Numbered from the stretch's first letter, positions 33,501 to 42,534 are shown. The stretch: DNA of 64,000 nucleotides from F1-80-MAGs062 sp046345315 (GCA_046345315.1 JBKDKA010000091.1:11615-75614), one strand, 5' to 3'. Notes: a model not told the origin generated them from the letters alone. Numbers and translations: made by a program.

Positions 33501-36390
33501 GGCACATCCGAGCGTACTCGCCCGGAATCGTCGCGGTCAGTCTGGTTTGTGGGGTTACGGAATCTCCGGGGATCTTCCGATTGTTCTGGTGAAGATTCGC
33601 GATTCAGAAAAGATTGAGTTGGTTCGCGAAGCGTTTCGGGCTCACGCCTACTGGAGAATGAAAGGGTTGAGCGTTGATCTTGTGATCTGGAACGAAGACG
33701 ACACCGTGTATCGTCAGTCGCTTCAGGATTCGATCATGGATGCATTTGCTGCAAGCCCGGCCTCAGCGCTGATGGATCGGCCAGGAGGCATTTTCATTCG
33801 GCGAGGCGAACAGATTTCTGAGGAAGATCGGTCACTTCTCCAGACGGTCGCAAGAGTTGTCCTGAAGGATGATGCCGGAACGCTGGGAGAACAGGCCGAC
33901 CGTCGAGCTCGAGTCGAACCATTTCCACCGCCGCTCCGTCTGAGTATTCCCGTCCATAGAATCATTGCAGCTGCAGATCCGGCTCCACGAGATCTGGAAT
34001 ACTTCAACGGGGTTGGCGGATTCAGCCGGGACGGCCGCGAGTATGTGACTCTGCTGAAACCCGGTACAGCGACTCCTGCACCGTGGGTCAATGTGATTGC
34101 CAATTCTCAGATCGGGACCGTCATCTCAGAGAGTGGCAGCGCCTATTCGTGGGTCGACAACAGTCATGAGTTTCGGCTGACACCCTGGACCAATGATCCG
34201 GTGACCGATGGTTGCGGGGAAGCGTACTATCTGCGTGATGATGAGACCGGTCGCTTCTGGTCACCGTCACCGTTACCGGCACGCGGTACGAATACGTACC
34301 TCTCACGACACGGTTTTGGATACAGCATTTTCGATTATACACAGGACGGAATTACAACGGAGTTGTGTGTCTATGTTGCCATTGATGCCCCGGTGAAATT
34401 TGCGAGGATCAGAATCCGAAATCATTCCGGACGAACGCGGCAACTGTCTGTCACCGGCTACTGGGAATGGGTTCTGGGTGAACTTCGCAGCAGATCGCAG
34501 ATGCATGTCATGACCGAAGTGGATGCTGTCACCGGAGCGATTTTTGCAAGAAACCATTACAGTCCTGAGTTTGCTGAAAAGATTGCGTTCGCAAACTGCA
34601 GTGAGACGATTCGAACGGTCACCGCCGATCGATCTGAGTTTCTCGGGCGTAACGGCACCTCATCACGTCCCGCTGCCATGAATCGTTCTCGACTTGCGGG
34701 GCGAATGGGCGCGGGGCTGGATCCCTGTGCCGCGATTCAGACAAAACTGAACATGATCGACGGTGAAGAGAAGGTCATCGTTTTCACAACTGGCGCTGGC
34801 AACGGCGAAGAGCACACTCGACGCCTGGTGCAGCAGTTTCAGGGTGACGGGAACGCTCAGAAGGCTCTGGAGGGAGTCTGGCATTTCTGGAGTCGCACGC
34901 TGGGTGCTGTGCATGTGGAAACTCCCGATCCGGCTGTCAATTTCCTCGCCAATGGATGGCTGATTTATCAGACACTGGCGTGCCGCATGTGGGCTCGGTC
35001 TGGCTTCTACCAGTCTGGTGGAGCCTACGGCTTTCGTGATCAGCTTCAGGATGCCATGGCGCTCATTCATGCGGCACCCGAACTGCTTCGTGAACATCTG
35101 CTTCGAGCCTGTTCACGTCAGTTTCGTGAGGGCGATGTGCAGCACTGGTGGCACCCTCCGGCTGGAAGAGGCGTTCGAACACATTTCTCTGACGACTTTC
35201 TGTGGCTTCCGGTGGCGCTATGCCGGTATGTGCGGATGACAGGTGATACCGGTATCCTTGAGGAACGAATTCCTTTTCTGAGTGCCCGCCCCCTGCATGC
35301 TCACGAAGAAGCGAACTATGACCTGCCGACGGTCTCTGACGATGTCGGCACTGTGTATGAACATGCGCTGCGAGCGATCGACAATGGTCTGAGATTTGGT
35401 GTTCACGGTCTGCCACTGATGGGATGCGGAGACTGGAACGACGGCATGAATCTCGTCGGCCATCTCGGCCAGGGCGAAAGCGTCTGGCTGGCATTCTTCC
35501 AGTACGATGTCCTGAATCAGTTCGCTGAACTGGCTCAGCGCAGGAATGAGGTGGCAACGGCAGAACGACTGATGATGGAAGCGGGACGACTCCGTGGCCA
35601 TATCGAACACAATGGGTGGGATGGTGAATGGTATCGTCGGGCTTACTTCGACGACGGGACTCCCCTGGGATCTTCTCAGAACGCGGAGTGCCAGATCGAT
35701 TCAATCTCTCAGAGCTGGTCGATTCTGTCCGGAGCGGGAACGCAGGAACGCTGTCGCCAGGCTATGGAAAGCGTCGATCGAAGGCTTGTTCGAACGGATG
35801 CGAAGCTGATCCAGTTGCTGGATCCTCCGTTCGATCATTCCGACCTGAATCCCGGATATATCAAAGGCTACGTTCCCGGCGTTCGCGAGAACGGTGGGCA
35901 GTACACCCACAGCGCGATCTGGACCGTCATGGCGTTTGCCGCGATGGGCAACTCAGAGCGAGCGTGGGAGCTGTTCAATATGTTCAACCCCGTGAACCTC
36001 GGAGCCACGCCGGAGGGGCTCAGTACCTATCGAGTTGAACCTTACGTTGTTGCGGCCGATGTCTACGGCGTCGCGCCTCATCAGGGACGCGGCGGCTGGA
36101 CATGGTATACGGGATCATCCGGCTGGATGTATCGCCTGATCACAGAGTCACTTCTGGGTCTGCGTCTGGATGTCAATCGTCTGCATTTCAGTCCGCAGCC
36201 TCCGAAAGCATGGCCGTCGTTCAGAATTCACTATCGCTTTCATGAGACTGTTTACCACATCACCGTTCAGAACGGTGGCGAAACCAGAACGGTACGCTGC
36301 ATCAGGCTTGATGGGATCGAGCAGAACGGGCTGTCAGTGCCACTTATCAATGATCAGGAAAGTCATCAGGTGGAAATCGAGATGGCATAG
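27526..36390 (+). CDS. ndvB: Cyclic beta-1,2-glucan synthase (NdvB/ChvB type)
   Basis: About 2954 residues, the expected giant size. An inner-membrane enzyme that initiates, elongates, cyclises and trims beta-1,2-glucan from UDP-glucose. The GT84 domain (about 430-950) has DTDTQ with Asp639/Asp641 and RRHRWMRGDWQ (residues 783-793), flanked by about six or more spans (near 420, 445, 840, 865 and 970-1000). A glycoamylase-like domain (about 1020-1620) carries GVPWGISESGYN at 1487. Two GH94 carbohydrate-binding units follow, and the GH94 phosphorylase domain contains GDWNDGMN (Asp2636) and HQGRGGWTWYTG near the end. Product: periplasmic osmoregulated glucan. The start is uncertain: ATG 27526 is used. 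It is followed after 42 bp by a convergent gene. Confidence 0.95.
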   Translation: MRLTQFSERLNRMMHWPTTKCHATHSPSPEKPPLRAELLNVDQLERHARSIASAHGLSTGVVPDKLLPRLAENEIVLVNTYDLVTAAAARNRRIAPAAEWLLDNFYLIEEQIRSTRRLLPRSYSSELPGIASGPGSDFPRVYSIALELIAHTDGRMDCASLTGFLTAYQSVVPLKLGELWAMPLMLRLALIENLRRVAVRIAQGRCDRDQASDWAEQMIRTVEQKPTDLVLVLADMARESPPLTGAFLAELTRHLQGQNPSFAFAGSWLEQRLSDQGQTTEQLILAEGQAQAADQVSIGNSITSLRFLAVNDWRRFVADQSLVEQTLTGDPSGIYSRMDFATRDRYRHAVEAIARRSSCTEYDVARRAVQLAEAELKDHNDPRMHHVGYFLIDQGRPALERLVQMRLTAGVIVEKFRRRHPLTIYVSVITVLTMFILVTFRKINGDPELRLWSACLLAIPVLMCAVQLSIGVVHWLMTRLISPQALPRMDFLEGIPAEHRTLVVVPTMLSNASAVERLLEGLEIRYLANRQSNLHLALLTDLEDAAEMTCPGDAALIEQVSDGIRELALKYNEDRTDIFFLMHRDRRWNPQEAVWMGYERKRGKLADLNAALRGATDRFSHVVGNLSALQQVRYVITLDTDTQLPRDSARDMVAAMAHPLNRPVLGESGEHVIQGYTILQPRVGVSLPSAYRSWFVRLMGGDAGVDPYTRVVSDVYQDMFAEGSFIGKGIYDVDTFDRRCGDFPENRILSHDLLESCYCRSALLTDVVLYEDYPSSYTADVSRRHRWMRGDWQIAAWLMPRVRSLAADYVGNPISSLSRWKILDNLRRSLVSASMLAVLLVTWIVAPLSTAFLVTICIVSVVTLPVVLSSVTGMLIKQTDVPLRTHVVTAAAATVRPFAQCLFTLTFLPYEACISLDAILRTLIRVHWTRSRLLEWKTFSDTNQSVRSDMRGFFREMMAAPAVSLFTSVTLLLTNPSSLMIAAPLLLLWIASPAIAWWLSRPILTKPTDLKPEQLQFLRKCSRKTWRYFETFVTEEDNWLPPDNVQMNPDEVVAHRTSPTNIGIALLADLAAHDFGYISVGCLLDRTQKTFGTMNRMERYRGHLFNWYDTRTLIPLAPRYVSTVDSGNLAGQLLVLGSGMRQMLDEDLLSSHLCCGLADTLSVALEMSQDSPMMTSGRITSTGSPPQIDSEIIRLVQRQREDLERCSTQIPVVFHLLSRLVIESADTLGRVSVCEHPEFSWWLSAFVRSCSDHIQEIQQLAAWAILPPLESPNGIVTREQEQRLSEIDRLLSLLNDHPSPRGVLQLSGLLLPIVDAAITEQSASSGTDNEAGCGALEWLRQLHHAVTCSSQSTATRIQCLESVAEQCSEFAEMDFEFLHNKSRDLFAIGFNVSENRIDSGCYDLLASESRLASFVLIAQGHFSQEHWFALGRLLTSASGAPALLSWSGSMFEYLMPKLVMPSYEGTLLDQTCRAVVRRQMNYGRQRGVPWGISESGYNLLDRSLNYQYRAFGVPGLGLKRGLAEDLVIAPYATSLALMVEPESACQNLERLAREGREGAYGFFEAVDYTPSRLPPGMNSITIRQVMAHHAGMSLLAMVYLLLDKPMQRRFSADPAFRSVDLLLHERVPRGAVPVFPHAIEARATRSASAEEAGTMRVFSDPNGPVPEAHLLSNGQYHVVITSAGGGYSRWRDLAVTRWREDATRDCWGTFCFLRDVESGNVWSTAWHPTGRVSKQYEAIFTEARAEFRRSDEQIETHAEISVSSEDDLELRRVTLTNRSERSRTIEVTSYAEVVLATQAQDESHPAFSNLFVQTEIVQPQNALFCTRRPRSAEEHPPWMIHMMTVGGTSPNSSVNEYVAESIVSYTPSFETDRMRFIGRGRSLSSPAAFDERTPLSNTVGSTLDPIVSIRHQVVIHPGESVRIDIVTGVAETRAGVQVMAEKYSDPSLADRVFELAWTRGPIMLQQLNVSEADAQAFGRLAGSVIFASALRRAHPSVLARNRRGQSGLWGYGISGDLPIVLVKIRDSEKIELVREAFRAHAYWRMKGLSVDLVIWNEDDTVYRQSLQDSIMDAFAASPASALMDRPGGIFIRRGEQISEEDRSLLQTVARVVLKDDAGTLGEQADRRARVEPFPPPLRLSIPVHRIIAAADPAPRDLEYFNGVGGFSRDGREYVTLLKPGTATPAPWVNVIANSQIGTVISESGSAYSWVDNSHEFRLTPWTNDPVTDGCGEAYYLRDDETGRFWSPSPLPARGTNTYLSRHGFGYSIFDYTQDGITTELCVYVAIDAPVKFARIRIRNHSGRTRQLSVTGYWEWVLGELRSRSQMHVMTEVDAVTGAIFARNHYSPEFAEKIAFANCSETIRTVTADRSEFLGRNGTSSRPAAMNRSRLAGRMGAGLDPCAAIQTKLNMIDGEEKVIVFTTGAGNGEEHTRRLVQQFQGDGNAQKALEGVWHFWSRTLGAVHVETPDPAVNFLANGWLIYQTLACRMWARSGFYQSGGAYGFRDQLQDAMALIHAAPELLREHLLRACSRQFREGDVQHWWHPPAGRGVRTHFSDDFLWLPVALCRYVRMTGDTGILEERIPFLSARPLHAHEEANYDLPTVSDDVGTVYEHALRAIDNGLRFGVHGLPLMGCGDWNDGMNLVGHLGQGESVWLAFFQYDVLNQFAELAQRRNEVATAERLMMEAGRLRGHIEHNGWDGEWYRRAYFDDGTPLGSSQNAECQIDSISQSWSILSGAGTQERCRQAMESVDRRLVRTDAKLIQLLDPPFDHSDLNPGYIKGYVPGVRENGGQYTHSAIWTVMAFAAMGNSERAWELFNMFNPVNLGATPEGLSTYRVEPYVVAADVYGVAPHQGRGGWTWYTGSSGWMYRLITESLLGLRLDVNRLHFSPQPPKAWPSFRIHYRFHETVYHITVQNGGETRTVRCIRLDGIEQNGLSVPLINDQESHQVEIEMA

Positions 36391-36432
36391 TTCTGCCAGG
36401 TGCTGGTTCACCGCGATCTTCCGGGCGTTTGA

Positions 36433-37907
36433 TTACTCCATCTGAATTTCGTTCATCACGCGTCCGATTTCTTCGATGGCAGCGATTGCGCCTCGGCTGG
36501 CATTCCGAATGGAATCAATTCTGACGCTGATGTCGTTCGCGGACTTTGATGTTTCCTGGGAGAGCGTCTTCACTTCCTGAGCGACAACGGCAAAGCCTTT
36601 TCCAGCGGTTCCCGCTCGAGCGGCCTCGATGGTTGCATTCAGAGCGAGAAGATTTGTCTGCTCCGCAATGTCACCGATCAACTTGATTACGCCGCCGATT
36701 TCTGAACCGCTCCGGTCGAGCTGCGACATGGTTTTGGTTGCGGCTTCCACCACAACGAGTACTTCCTGAACGCCTTCGTGAAGACCGGCAGATCGTTTTT
36801 TGGTTCGCTCATTGTCCATGATCCGACCGAGTGTCTGTGAGACGAGATCGGCCACGAGCTGGAGGGCTTCCAGCCGTCCTTTCGACAGAGTGAATGTTTG
36901 CGTGGAGAAGAAATCCATCGTCCCCTGAACCTCGCCGGACAGAATCACCGGGAAGCAGACGCCGGCTCGCACACCAGCTCGCTTTGCACTCTGCAGCAGT
37001 CTCTGACCTCGCCGATGTCAGGGGTAAACTGTAATGATCGCGTAGACCATGCTCGTCCGGAAAGCCCGACGCCCCTCGCGAAACTGGCGGATAGGGTCAC
37101 GTCACGGAACTCTTTGCTCACGGTTCCGGATTCCACCTCAAATCGCAGCTCAGTTCCTCCAGGAGACATCCGCCAGAAAGAACCATAATTCCAGTTGAAA
37201 CTCTGGCGAACTGCATCAAGAGCCATTCGAACCGCATGATCGCAGGTTTCTGCCGTGGAAATGGCTCGAATGACATCAGAGATCGCATTGCTGTTCTGTC
37301 TTGCCTCGGTCTGAAGTTCAATCTCATGCAGTTTCTTCAGCGTGGCGGAGACGAGCTTTCCGACTGCGCGAAACACCTCCAGTCGGGAAGCCGACAATTC
37401 GATTCTCTGATTCGTGAAAAAATCCATCGTGCCGATGACGCTTCCGTTGAGATAGATCGGGAAGCAGATTCCGGAACGAACTCCCGCAGTCCGCGCGACG
37501 GGTGCACGGCAGCAGTCGGACACATCTCCGATATCCGGCACAAACAGGACATCTTCCTGTTCCCAGACACGTCCACTCAGACCAACACCTCGACGGAATG
37601 AGGACCTTCGGGTGATTTCAGCAAACTCCGGATTCACCTCACCGGATTCGACAGCGAACCTCAGTTCATCGGCATCCCGATCAATCTGCCAGAACGAGGC
37701 ATACTGCCATCCGAATGCAGTTCGAACTGCGGCGAGTGCACTGCTGATGGCTTCAGAAAAGGAATCAGCTGCCTGAATCAGCTCGATCACGCTCGCAAGC
37801 GCGGAAACGTTTTCAATGGATTCCTGATATCTTTCTTTCCAGATCAACGAAGGACGCAGGATCTTTACGAGTCGACGTTGAAGTGATCTTTCGGTTGTCT
37901 CAGACAT
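36433..37907 (-). pseudogene. GAF-GAF methyl-accepting chemotaxis protein, frameshifted
   Basis: A soluble chemoreceptor-like protein of about 490 residues once the frame is restored. The first frame (37907 to about 36990) encodes GAF 1 (about 35-190, ending in the FPIYLNGSVIGTMDFF strand) and most of GAF 2. The second frame (through 36433) encodes the rest of GAF 2 (RAGVRAGVCFPVILSG) and a shortened MCP signalling domain with IGDIAEQTNLLALNATIEAA and KGFAVVAQEVKTLSQ. The shift is at about 36988-36989: between CCR and AKRAGVRAG there are two bases where three are needed; GAF 1 has the same CCR...AGVRSG stretch for comparison. There is no HAMP or span. Loss of function, sequencing error or slippage are not separable. 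Confidence 0.85.
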
Positions 37908-38252
37908 GATTCATCAACTCCGGTGTGGATCGTTTCTTATTTTTGAAGGTTCAGATTTCTGGATCAGGGATTGCTGTTGATTCCGAGATCCGAACGATGT
38001 GCTTTCGGCCTGATGCAGAGACAGCGGGGATGCTGTTTTCAGTATCGAAAGCGGTACCCCATCGATCGCAGAAAAATCTGATGTCGATGGATTCTGCCGG
38101 ATCTGAGCGGCTCAGTGGTCAGTGACTTCGGCATGGGAGTACTGACTGCTTTGGCACTGAATGCAGAACGTCGGCGCGATGACGAACCGGAAGGTTCCCC
38201 GTGGCCGTCTGTCTACGTCTTCTGCGATTATGGAACCGTTGAAGCGATCCGA
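37908..38252. other. Intergenic region, nothing recognised
   Basis: 345 bp between two minus-strand genes. It should hold the promoter and leader of the GAF-MCP gene near 37910-37960, but no clear -35/-10 pair or terminator was found. Short open frames here overlap the neighbouring gene and have no recognisable features. Confidence 0.35.
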
Positions 38253-39773
38253 TCAATCCATCGTTGCCTGTTCACCGGCACTGAGGATTTCGAGGATCTC
38301 TGCGGGCTGAGCGGCAGTTCTCAGGCGAGCAGGAATGAAGTCGCTTTCATCAAGCAGAGTGGCGATGACGGCCTGAAGTCTCTGATGGACGCGAGGCTGG
38401 CCGGAAGGAGTCAGCAGAACAAAAAGCAGGTGAGCCCGTTCTGTGGTTCCGCGATAGGGAATTCCCTGTTCCGATCGAATCACAATCACCACGGCCTTCT
38501 GTAGCCCCGGCAGACGAGCATGAGGCATGCCGAGGTTTCGGCCAAGGTAAGTTTCGATCAGACGTTCACGTTCTTCAACGGCTCGAATGATCTGATCAGC
38601 CGGAACTGGAAGTGAGGCCGGCTTCATTCTCTTCAGAGCCTGACGCAGTGCATCGATCACGCTTTCAGCTTCGATGTTCAGCTGAATACGATCCTCCACA
38701 ATCGCATCCGAGAGGCTGATTGGTTCTTCGTCTTCGAACTCATCACGGATCGTTCCGACGATTTCTTCGATCACGTCTTCCAGTGTAAGAAATCCGGTCC
38801 AGTCACCTTTTGTATTTCGAACGATCGCAACATGAATTCGTTTCTTCTGCATTTCAGAAAGAACGGATTCCAGCAACGTTGTCTCTTCACAGACGATCGC
38901 CGGTCGGACCCGAGATTTCAGATCCATCTGGTTGTCGCCTGTCAGAAGCATGTCCTTCAGGTGCACGATACCGACCGGATCACCAAAGTCAGCGGGGATC
39001 AGAGGATACCGACTGAACCGAAATCGCCGAGCAAGCTGCAGATTCTCTTCCCATGTTCGTGACATATTCATGCACTGAACCTGGGATCTGGGACGCATGG
39101 CATCACGCACGACGAGTTCACCCAGGTCGAACACATTTTCCAGGAACAGAAGTCGGCGGAATGTCATCAGTCCGTGTGACTGTGACTGGTTCAGAAGAAT
39201 TCGAAGCTCATCTTCACTGTGCGTGTCGTGATGTCCGAAAGCACCGAGTCCCATCAGCTTGAGAGCGATGTTCGCTGAACCATTCAGAACCCAGAGTGGA
39301 AGTGCAAACAGACTTCTGAAGACTCGCAGCGGTGGAGCCGTCAGGAGCGCCGATCGATCCGTGCGGCGAATCGCCATGGACTTCGGAATCAGCTCGCCGA
39401 CAAGAATATGCAGGTAGCTGACAATCAGGTAACTGATCGCGAAGGCAACTCCGTGCGATGTCAGTAATGCTGCGGCTTCATCCTGCGGAAACAATCCGGT
39501 CCATCGCATGACCGGCTCGACCAGTCGGACGACAGCAGGCTCCGCGACGAACCCCAGACCGATCGACGTAAACGTGATTCCGACCTGGCAGACGGAAAGG
39601 TATTCATCCATGTGGTCCTGAATACTCTGAGCTGCTTCGGCGCCTCGCACACCATCATTGAGCAGTTCCCGAACGCGGGATGGACGCATCTTGACCGCAG
39701 CGAATTCTGCAAGGACGAAGAATCCGTTGAGGATAATCAGCAGGACAGCAATCAGCAGGAACGCAATAACCAT
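38253..39773 (-). CDS. CNNM (DUF21)-CBS-PTS EIIA fusion membrane protein
   Basis: 506 residues. An N-terminal CNNM/DUF21 membrane domain (about 1-195, three or four spans, with FVLAEFAAVKMRPSRV and VGELIPKSMAI) leads to a CBS pair (about 205-335; MRPRSQVQCM, FLTLEDVIEEIVG). Instead of the usual CorC_HlyC domain, residues about 360-500 resemble a type-2 PTS EIIA domain, including GMPHARLPG with His418 at the phosphorylation site and HLLFVLLTPSG. CNNM/CorC proteins mediate or control Mg/Co or Na transport; EIIA could make this responsive to phosphotransfer. No other PTS genes are in the window. Start ATG 39773 is supported by immediate membrane-domain sequence. Confidence 0.88.
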   Translation of the reverse strand: MVIAFLLIAVLLIILNGFFVLAEFAAVKMRPSRVRELLNDGVRGAEAAQSIQDHMDEYLSVCQVGITFTSIGLGFVAEPAVVRLVEPVMRWTGLFPQDEAAALLTSHGVAFAISYLIVSYLHILVGELIPKSMAIRRTDRSALLTAPPLRVFRSLFALPLWVLNGSANIALKLMGLGAFGHHDTHSEDELRILLNQSQSHGLMTFRRLLFLENVFDLGELVVRDAMRPRSQVQCMNMSRTWEENLQLARRFRFSRYPLIPADFGDPVGIVHLKDMLLTGDNQMDLKSRVRPAIVCEETTLLESVLSEMQKKRIHVAIVRNTKGDWTGFLTLEDVIEEIVGTIRDEFEDEEPISLSDAIVEDRIQLNIEAESVIDALRQALKRMKPASLPVPADQIIRAVEERERLIETYLGRNLGMPHARLPGLQKAVVIVIRSEQGIPYRGTTERAHLLFVLLTPSGQPRVHQRLQAVIATLLDESDFIPARLRTAAQPAEILEILSAGEQATMD

Positions 39774-39853
39774 TCAAATCGTCTTTTCAGGAACTCTGTC
39801 AGGAGATGCAGCAGGGCTTCCGCGGAACTCCAGAGCACCACGGCAGGCTGATC

Positions 39854-40726
39854 TCAGTAAAATGCAGTCGCCAGGCGGCGCCTCATTTCGGACGTCAGTT
39901 TTGATCTGGGGCCCATGACTCCCAGAAGACCGACCATCACTTCTTTGGCGCGAACACCGATTCCGGCGCGATCTCTGGAAATGATGGCCAGACAGATCTC
40001 ACACGCTTCTTCGAAACCACCATCTGCCCCGAGTGCTTCTGCCAGATGAAGCTGCAGTTCCGGATCGTCCGGGTTCTGCTGCAGTGCTGTTCGCGCCGCC
40101 TGAACGCCACCGGATTCTTCGACCTGAGATCGAAGTTCAAGCTGACTCTGAAGTGCCTGAGCGTCCGGTTCGAGAAATCCACGGCGTTCCAGTTCCTCGA
40201 TGATTTCGCGACACTCCAGTTCTCGATTCAAGGCGAGCAGAACGCGAGCGAGGCTGATCCGGTACTGGGACTTTTCAGGCTCAAGCTCAGAGGCGCGGCG
40301 GTAGAAGCCTTCTGCCAGCTCCGCGGAACCGTCCGCTTCTGCCTGCTGTCCCTGTTCAAAGGCTTCAGCGGCAGGAGAAACAACAAACGATGCCAGCCAC
40401 TGTCGAATCTGCTTTTCGTTCTGAACACCCGCAAACTGATTGACGGGTTGCCCCTGAACCATCGCGACAACGAAGGGAATGGACTGGACTCCGAACGCTC
40501 CTGCGATTTCGGGACACTGATCCACATTCACTTTGACCAGCACGAAGCCGCCCGCTGCTTCAACGGCAAGCTTTTCGAGGATCGGGATCAGCTGCTGGCA
40601 CGGACCGCACCACTCGGCCCAGAAATCAACGACAACCGGGCGGTCCATCGACTGAGCGACGACATCTTCCCGGAATGTTTCTGTCGTTGTATTACGGATC
40701 CATTCGCTCGAAACGGCCATAGACAT
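39854..40726 (-). CDS. Thioredoxin-TPR protein, CnoX/YbbN-like
   Basis: About 290 residues. A thioredoxin domain (about 10-110) with FWAEWCGPCQQL and the cis-Pro segment GVQSIPFV is followed by TPR-like helices (about 120-290; LAEGFYRRASELEPEKSQYR and similar). This is the CnoX/YbbN architecture; CnoX works as a redox-regulated holdase that hands clients to GroEL. Here the full CGPC motif is kept, as in many non-enteric members, so a reductase role is possible. ATG 40726 is used; ATG 40720 is an alternative, and an upstream in-frame TTG (40741) is less likely. It is encoded opposite to nothing and sits between two minus-strand genes with 80-140 bp gaps. Confidence 0.88.
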   Translation of the reverse strand: MSMAVSSEWIRNTTTETFREDVVAQSMDRPVVVDFWAEWCGPCQQLIPILEKLAVEAAGGFVLVKVNVDQCPEIAGAFGVQSIPFVVAMVQGQPVNQFAGVQNEKQIRQWLASFVVSPAAEAFEQGQQAEADGSAELAEGFYRRASELEPEKSQYRISLARVLLALNRELECREIIEELERRGFLEPDAQALQSQLELRSQVEESGGVQAARTALQQNPDDPELQLHLAEALGADGGFEEACEICLAIISRDRAGIGVRAKEVMVGLLGVMGPRSKLTSEMRRRLATAFY

Positions 40727-40868
40727 CGAATCCCCGATCAAATACCTGCTGAAGCCTCCGGATGGGAGGCAATTCAGATGATTGAATCGGAGTGTTTTAC
40801 AATGTCCGGAACGAAACGAACAGTCGACAGCCGGGTGAGGTCGATCCGGCTGATCGGCCGGTTTCTGC

Positions 40869-42470
40869 TCAACGAACGCGAGCTTCGAACGTGATCACAC
40901 CTGATGCGTGGCCTTTCAGCGGGCCATTCAGAGTGAATGTCAGCACGCTGCTTCCTTCGCCGTTGGGACTGACTGAGACCTTGCCGGGGTTTTTATCGTC
41001 CAGTGAAGCACTGTCAGCGATGTATTGCAGACGAGGTGTGAGATTATCCACGATCTTCACATCGTAAACATCGAAGTCACCTGTGTTCTCGTACTGGATC
41101 GTAAAGCGAATCGTGTCACCCGGGCGAGCTGTTTCTCGGTCGGCAAGTTTCAGGATTCGCACATCACCCTTCGTTTTTCTTTCGTCCTCAACACCGATCG
41201 TCTGCTGAACCTTGAAGGAGGCGCGAAGCTCGCCTGCTGACGTGGTGCTTGCAGAGATCTGCGGGAACTGATTTCGCGTCCAGACGACAGCGTTTCGGGC
41301 CTGCTGACTGACGATCGCATGATCGAATGTTGCAAACTGAACCGGGCCGAGAGCCCGCTTTCCTTCGACACCCTGATCGACTTTGCGTGCCTGTGCAGCA
41401 GGATGAGCCTCGACTGACACGGATGCGGGGAGTGACGTTTCCGCACCATCCGGTCGTTTTCGCGATTCGAGGCCTGCGACACCCGAGCCAAGAACATTGG
41501 CTTCCGGTCGCGAACCTGTAATCAGACTGTCTGTGCCACGGTAGTCTCCTGCACCCACAGCGGAATCGATCTTGATCCCTGTTTCGAGTCCGGAAACGGT
41601 TCTGACGGATCCGAATCGAGGTGAATAAACCGCCACTCGATTCGAAGGGCGAATTCTCTGAGCTCCGGTATGGTCAGCAAACTGAGCGACGGTGTCTTCG
41701 CTGTCGAGGCCATAACGGTTGCCGGTCGCTGTCTGCACCGGGGAACTCCGGTCGCCACCGTCCATGACATATTCGTCGGCATGCAGGTCCGGATTCGGGC
41801 CGGCACCGATTGTTTCCATCGCGTTTCCGGGAAGAGTACCGGGAGGGCAGTCGACTCGTGGTTCTGCGGGAATGAATCCGTCATTGATCATCTGTTCTGC
41901 GGGCTGTTCCTGCTGATGACTTGTCAGCAGGAACGATCGATCACGAATCGGATTCGTCGCTGAGGTGACTGCAGGAGCCGCATGCAGAGCGTTTTGCGAT
42001 GATCGTGAAAGTCTTGCCACGCCATCGGTGTTCTGATGGCTGACAGAGCCTTCGGAATGCGGAACTGGTTCTGAACGATGTGCAATCTCAGGATGTGACC
42101 CAATCGGAGGTGACTGCGAAAACTTGTGGTTCGTCGCGGGACGAGATGTTCCGGAAGCGGACGTCTGCTCCGGGTAAACTGCTTCCACCATATTGCCGAT
42201 GTGCCGTTTTCCCGATTCCAGTTCGCAGGGTGATTTTGCGGAGAACTGCGCTGACTCGCAGCTGCGGCCGGCACTGAGATGTTTCATGCCTGTTGTTCCA
42301 CAGGCGGGCAGAAACACGAGTGAGACCAGGCTGAACAACTGGATGATCCCGGACGCTCCGAACGTTGATGTTACCCGTGGTCGAACGAACACAGTGCTGG
42401 TTCGGTTGCTCAGAACGTCGGTCACGGTTGCTCTGCGAAGCCCGGAGAGTTGTCGGCTGAAGTGGGTCAT
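40869..42470 (-). CDS. DUF11-domain lipoprotein
   Basis: 533 residues. A hydrophobic segment ending in a lipobox-like LVFLPAC (Cys about residue 57) suggests lipidation, although the preceding N-region of about 40 residues is long and a later start is possible. A long Ser/Gly/Pro-rich region of low complexity (about 60-400) leads to a C-terminal DUF11 domain (about 430-533): ADRETARPGDTIRFTIQYENTGDFDVYDVKIVDNL. DUF11 domains occur in bacterial surface and adhesin-like proteins. It follows two smaller secreted-protein genes on the same strand, 64 bp after the nearer one, so the three probably form an operon. Confidence 0.82.
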   Translation of the reverse strand: MTHFSRQLSGLRRATVTDVLSNRTSTVFVRPRVTSTFGASGIIQLFSLVSLVFLPACGTTGMKHLSAGRSCESAQFSAKSPCELESGKRHIGNMVEAVYPEQTSASGTSRPATNHKFSQSPPIGSHPEIAHRSEPVPHSEGSVSHQNTDGVARLSRSSQNALHAAPAVTSATNPIRDRSFLLTSHQQEQPAEQMINDGFIPAEPRVDCPPGTLPGNAMETIGAGPNPDLHADEYVMDGGDRSSPVQTATGNRYGLDSEDTVAQFADHTGAQRIRPSNRVAVYSPRFGSVRTVSGLETGIKIDSAVGAGDYRGTDSLITGSRPEANVLGSGVAGLESRKRPDGAETSLPASVSVEAHPAAQARKVDQGVEGKRALGPVQFATFDHAIVSQQARNAVVWTRNQFPQISASTTSAGELRASFKVQQTIGVEDERKTKGDVRILKLADRETARPGDTIRFTIQYENTGDFDVYDVKIVDNLTPRLQYIADSASLDDKNPGKVSVSPNGEGSSVLTFTLNGPLKGHASGVITFEARVR

Positions 42471-42534
42471 CGTTCGTGTCTCACAATCATCAGGAACGGC
42501 GATCAGGAACGGCAGGATGTATCAGGGGTGGGAA

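Noticed and set aside
38115..38504. Plus-strand frame at the end of the CNNM gene
   Set aside because: Mostly antisense to the conserved EIIA-like domain.
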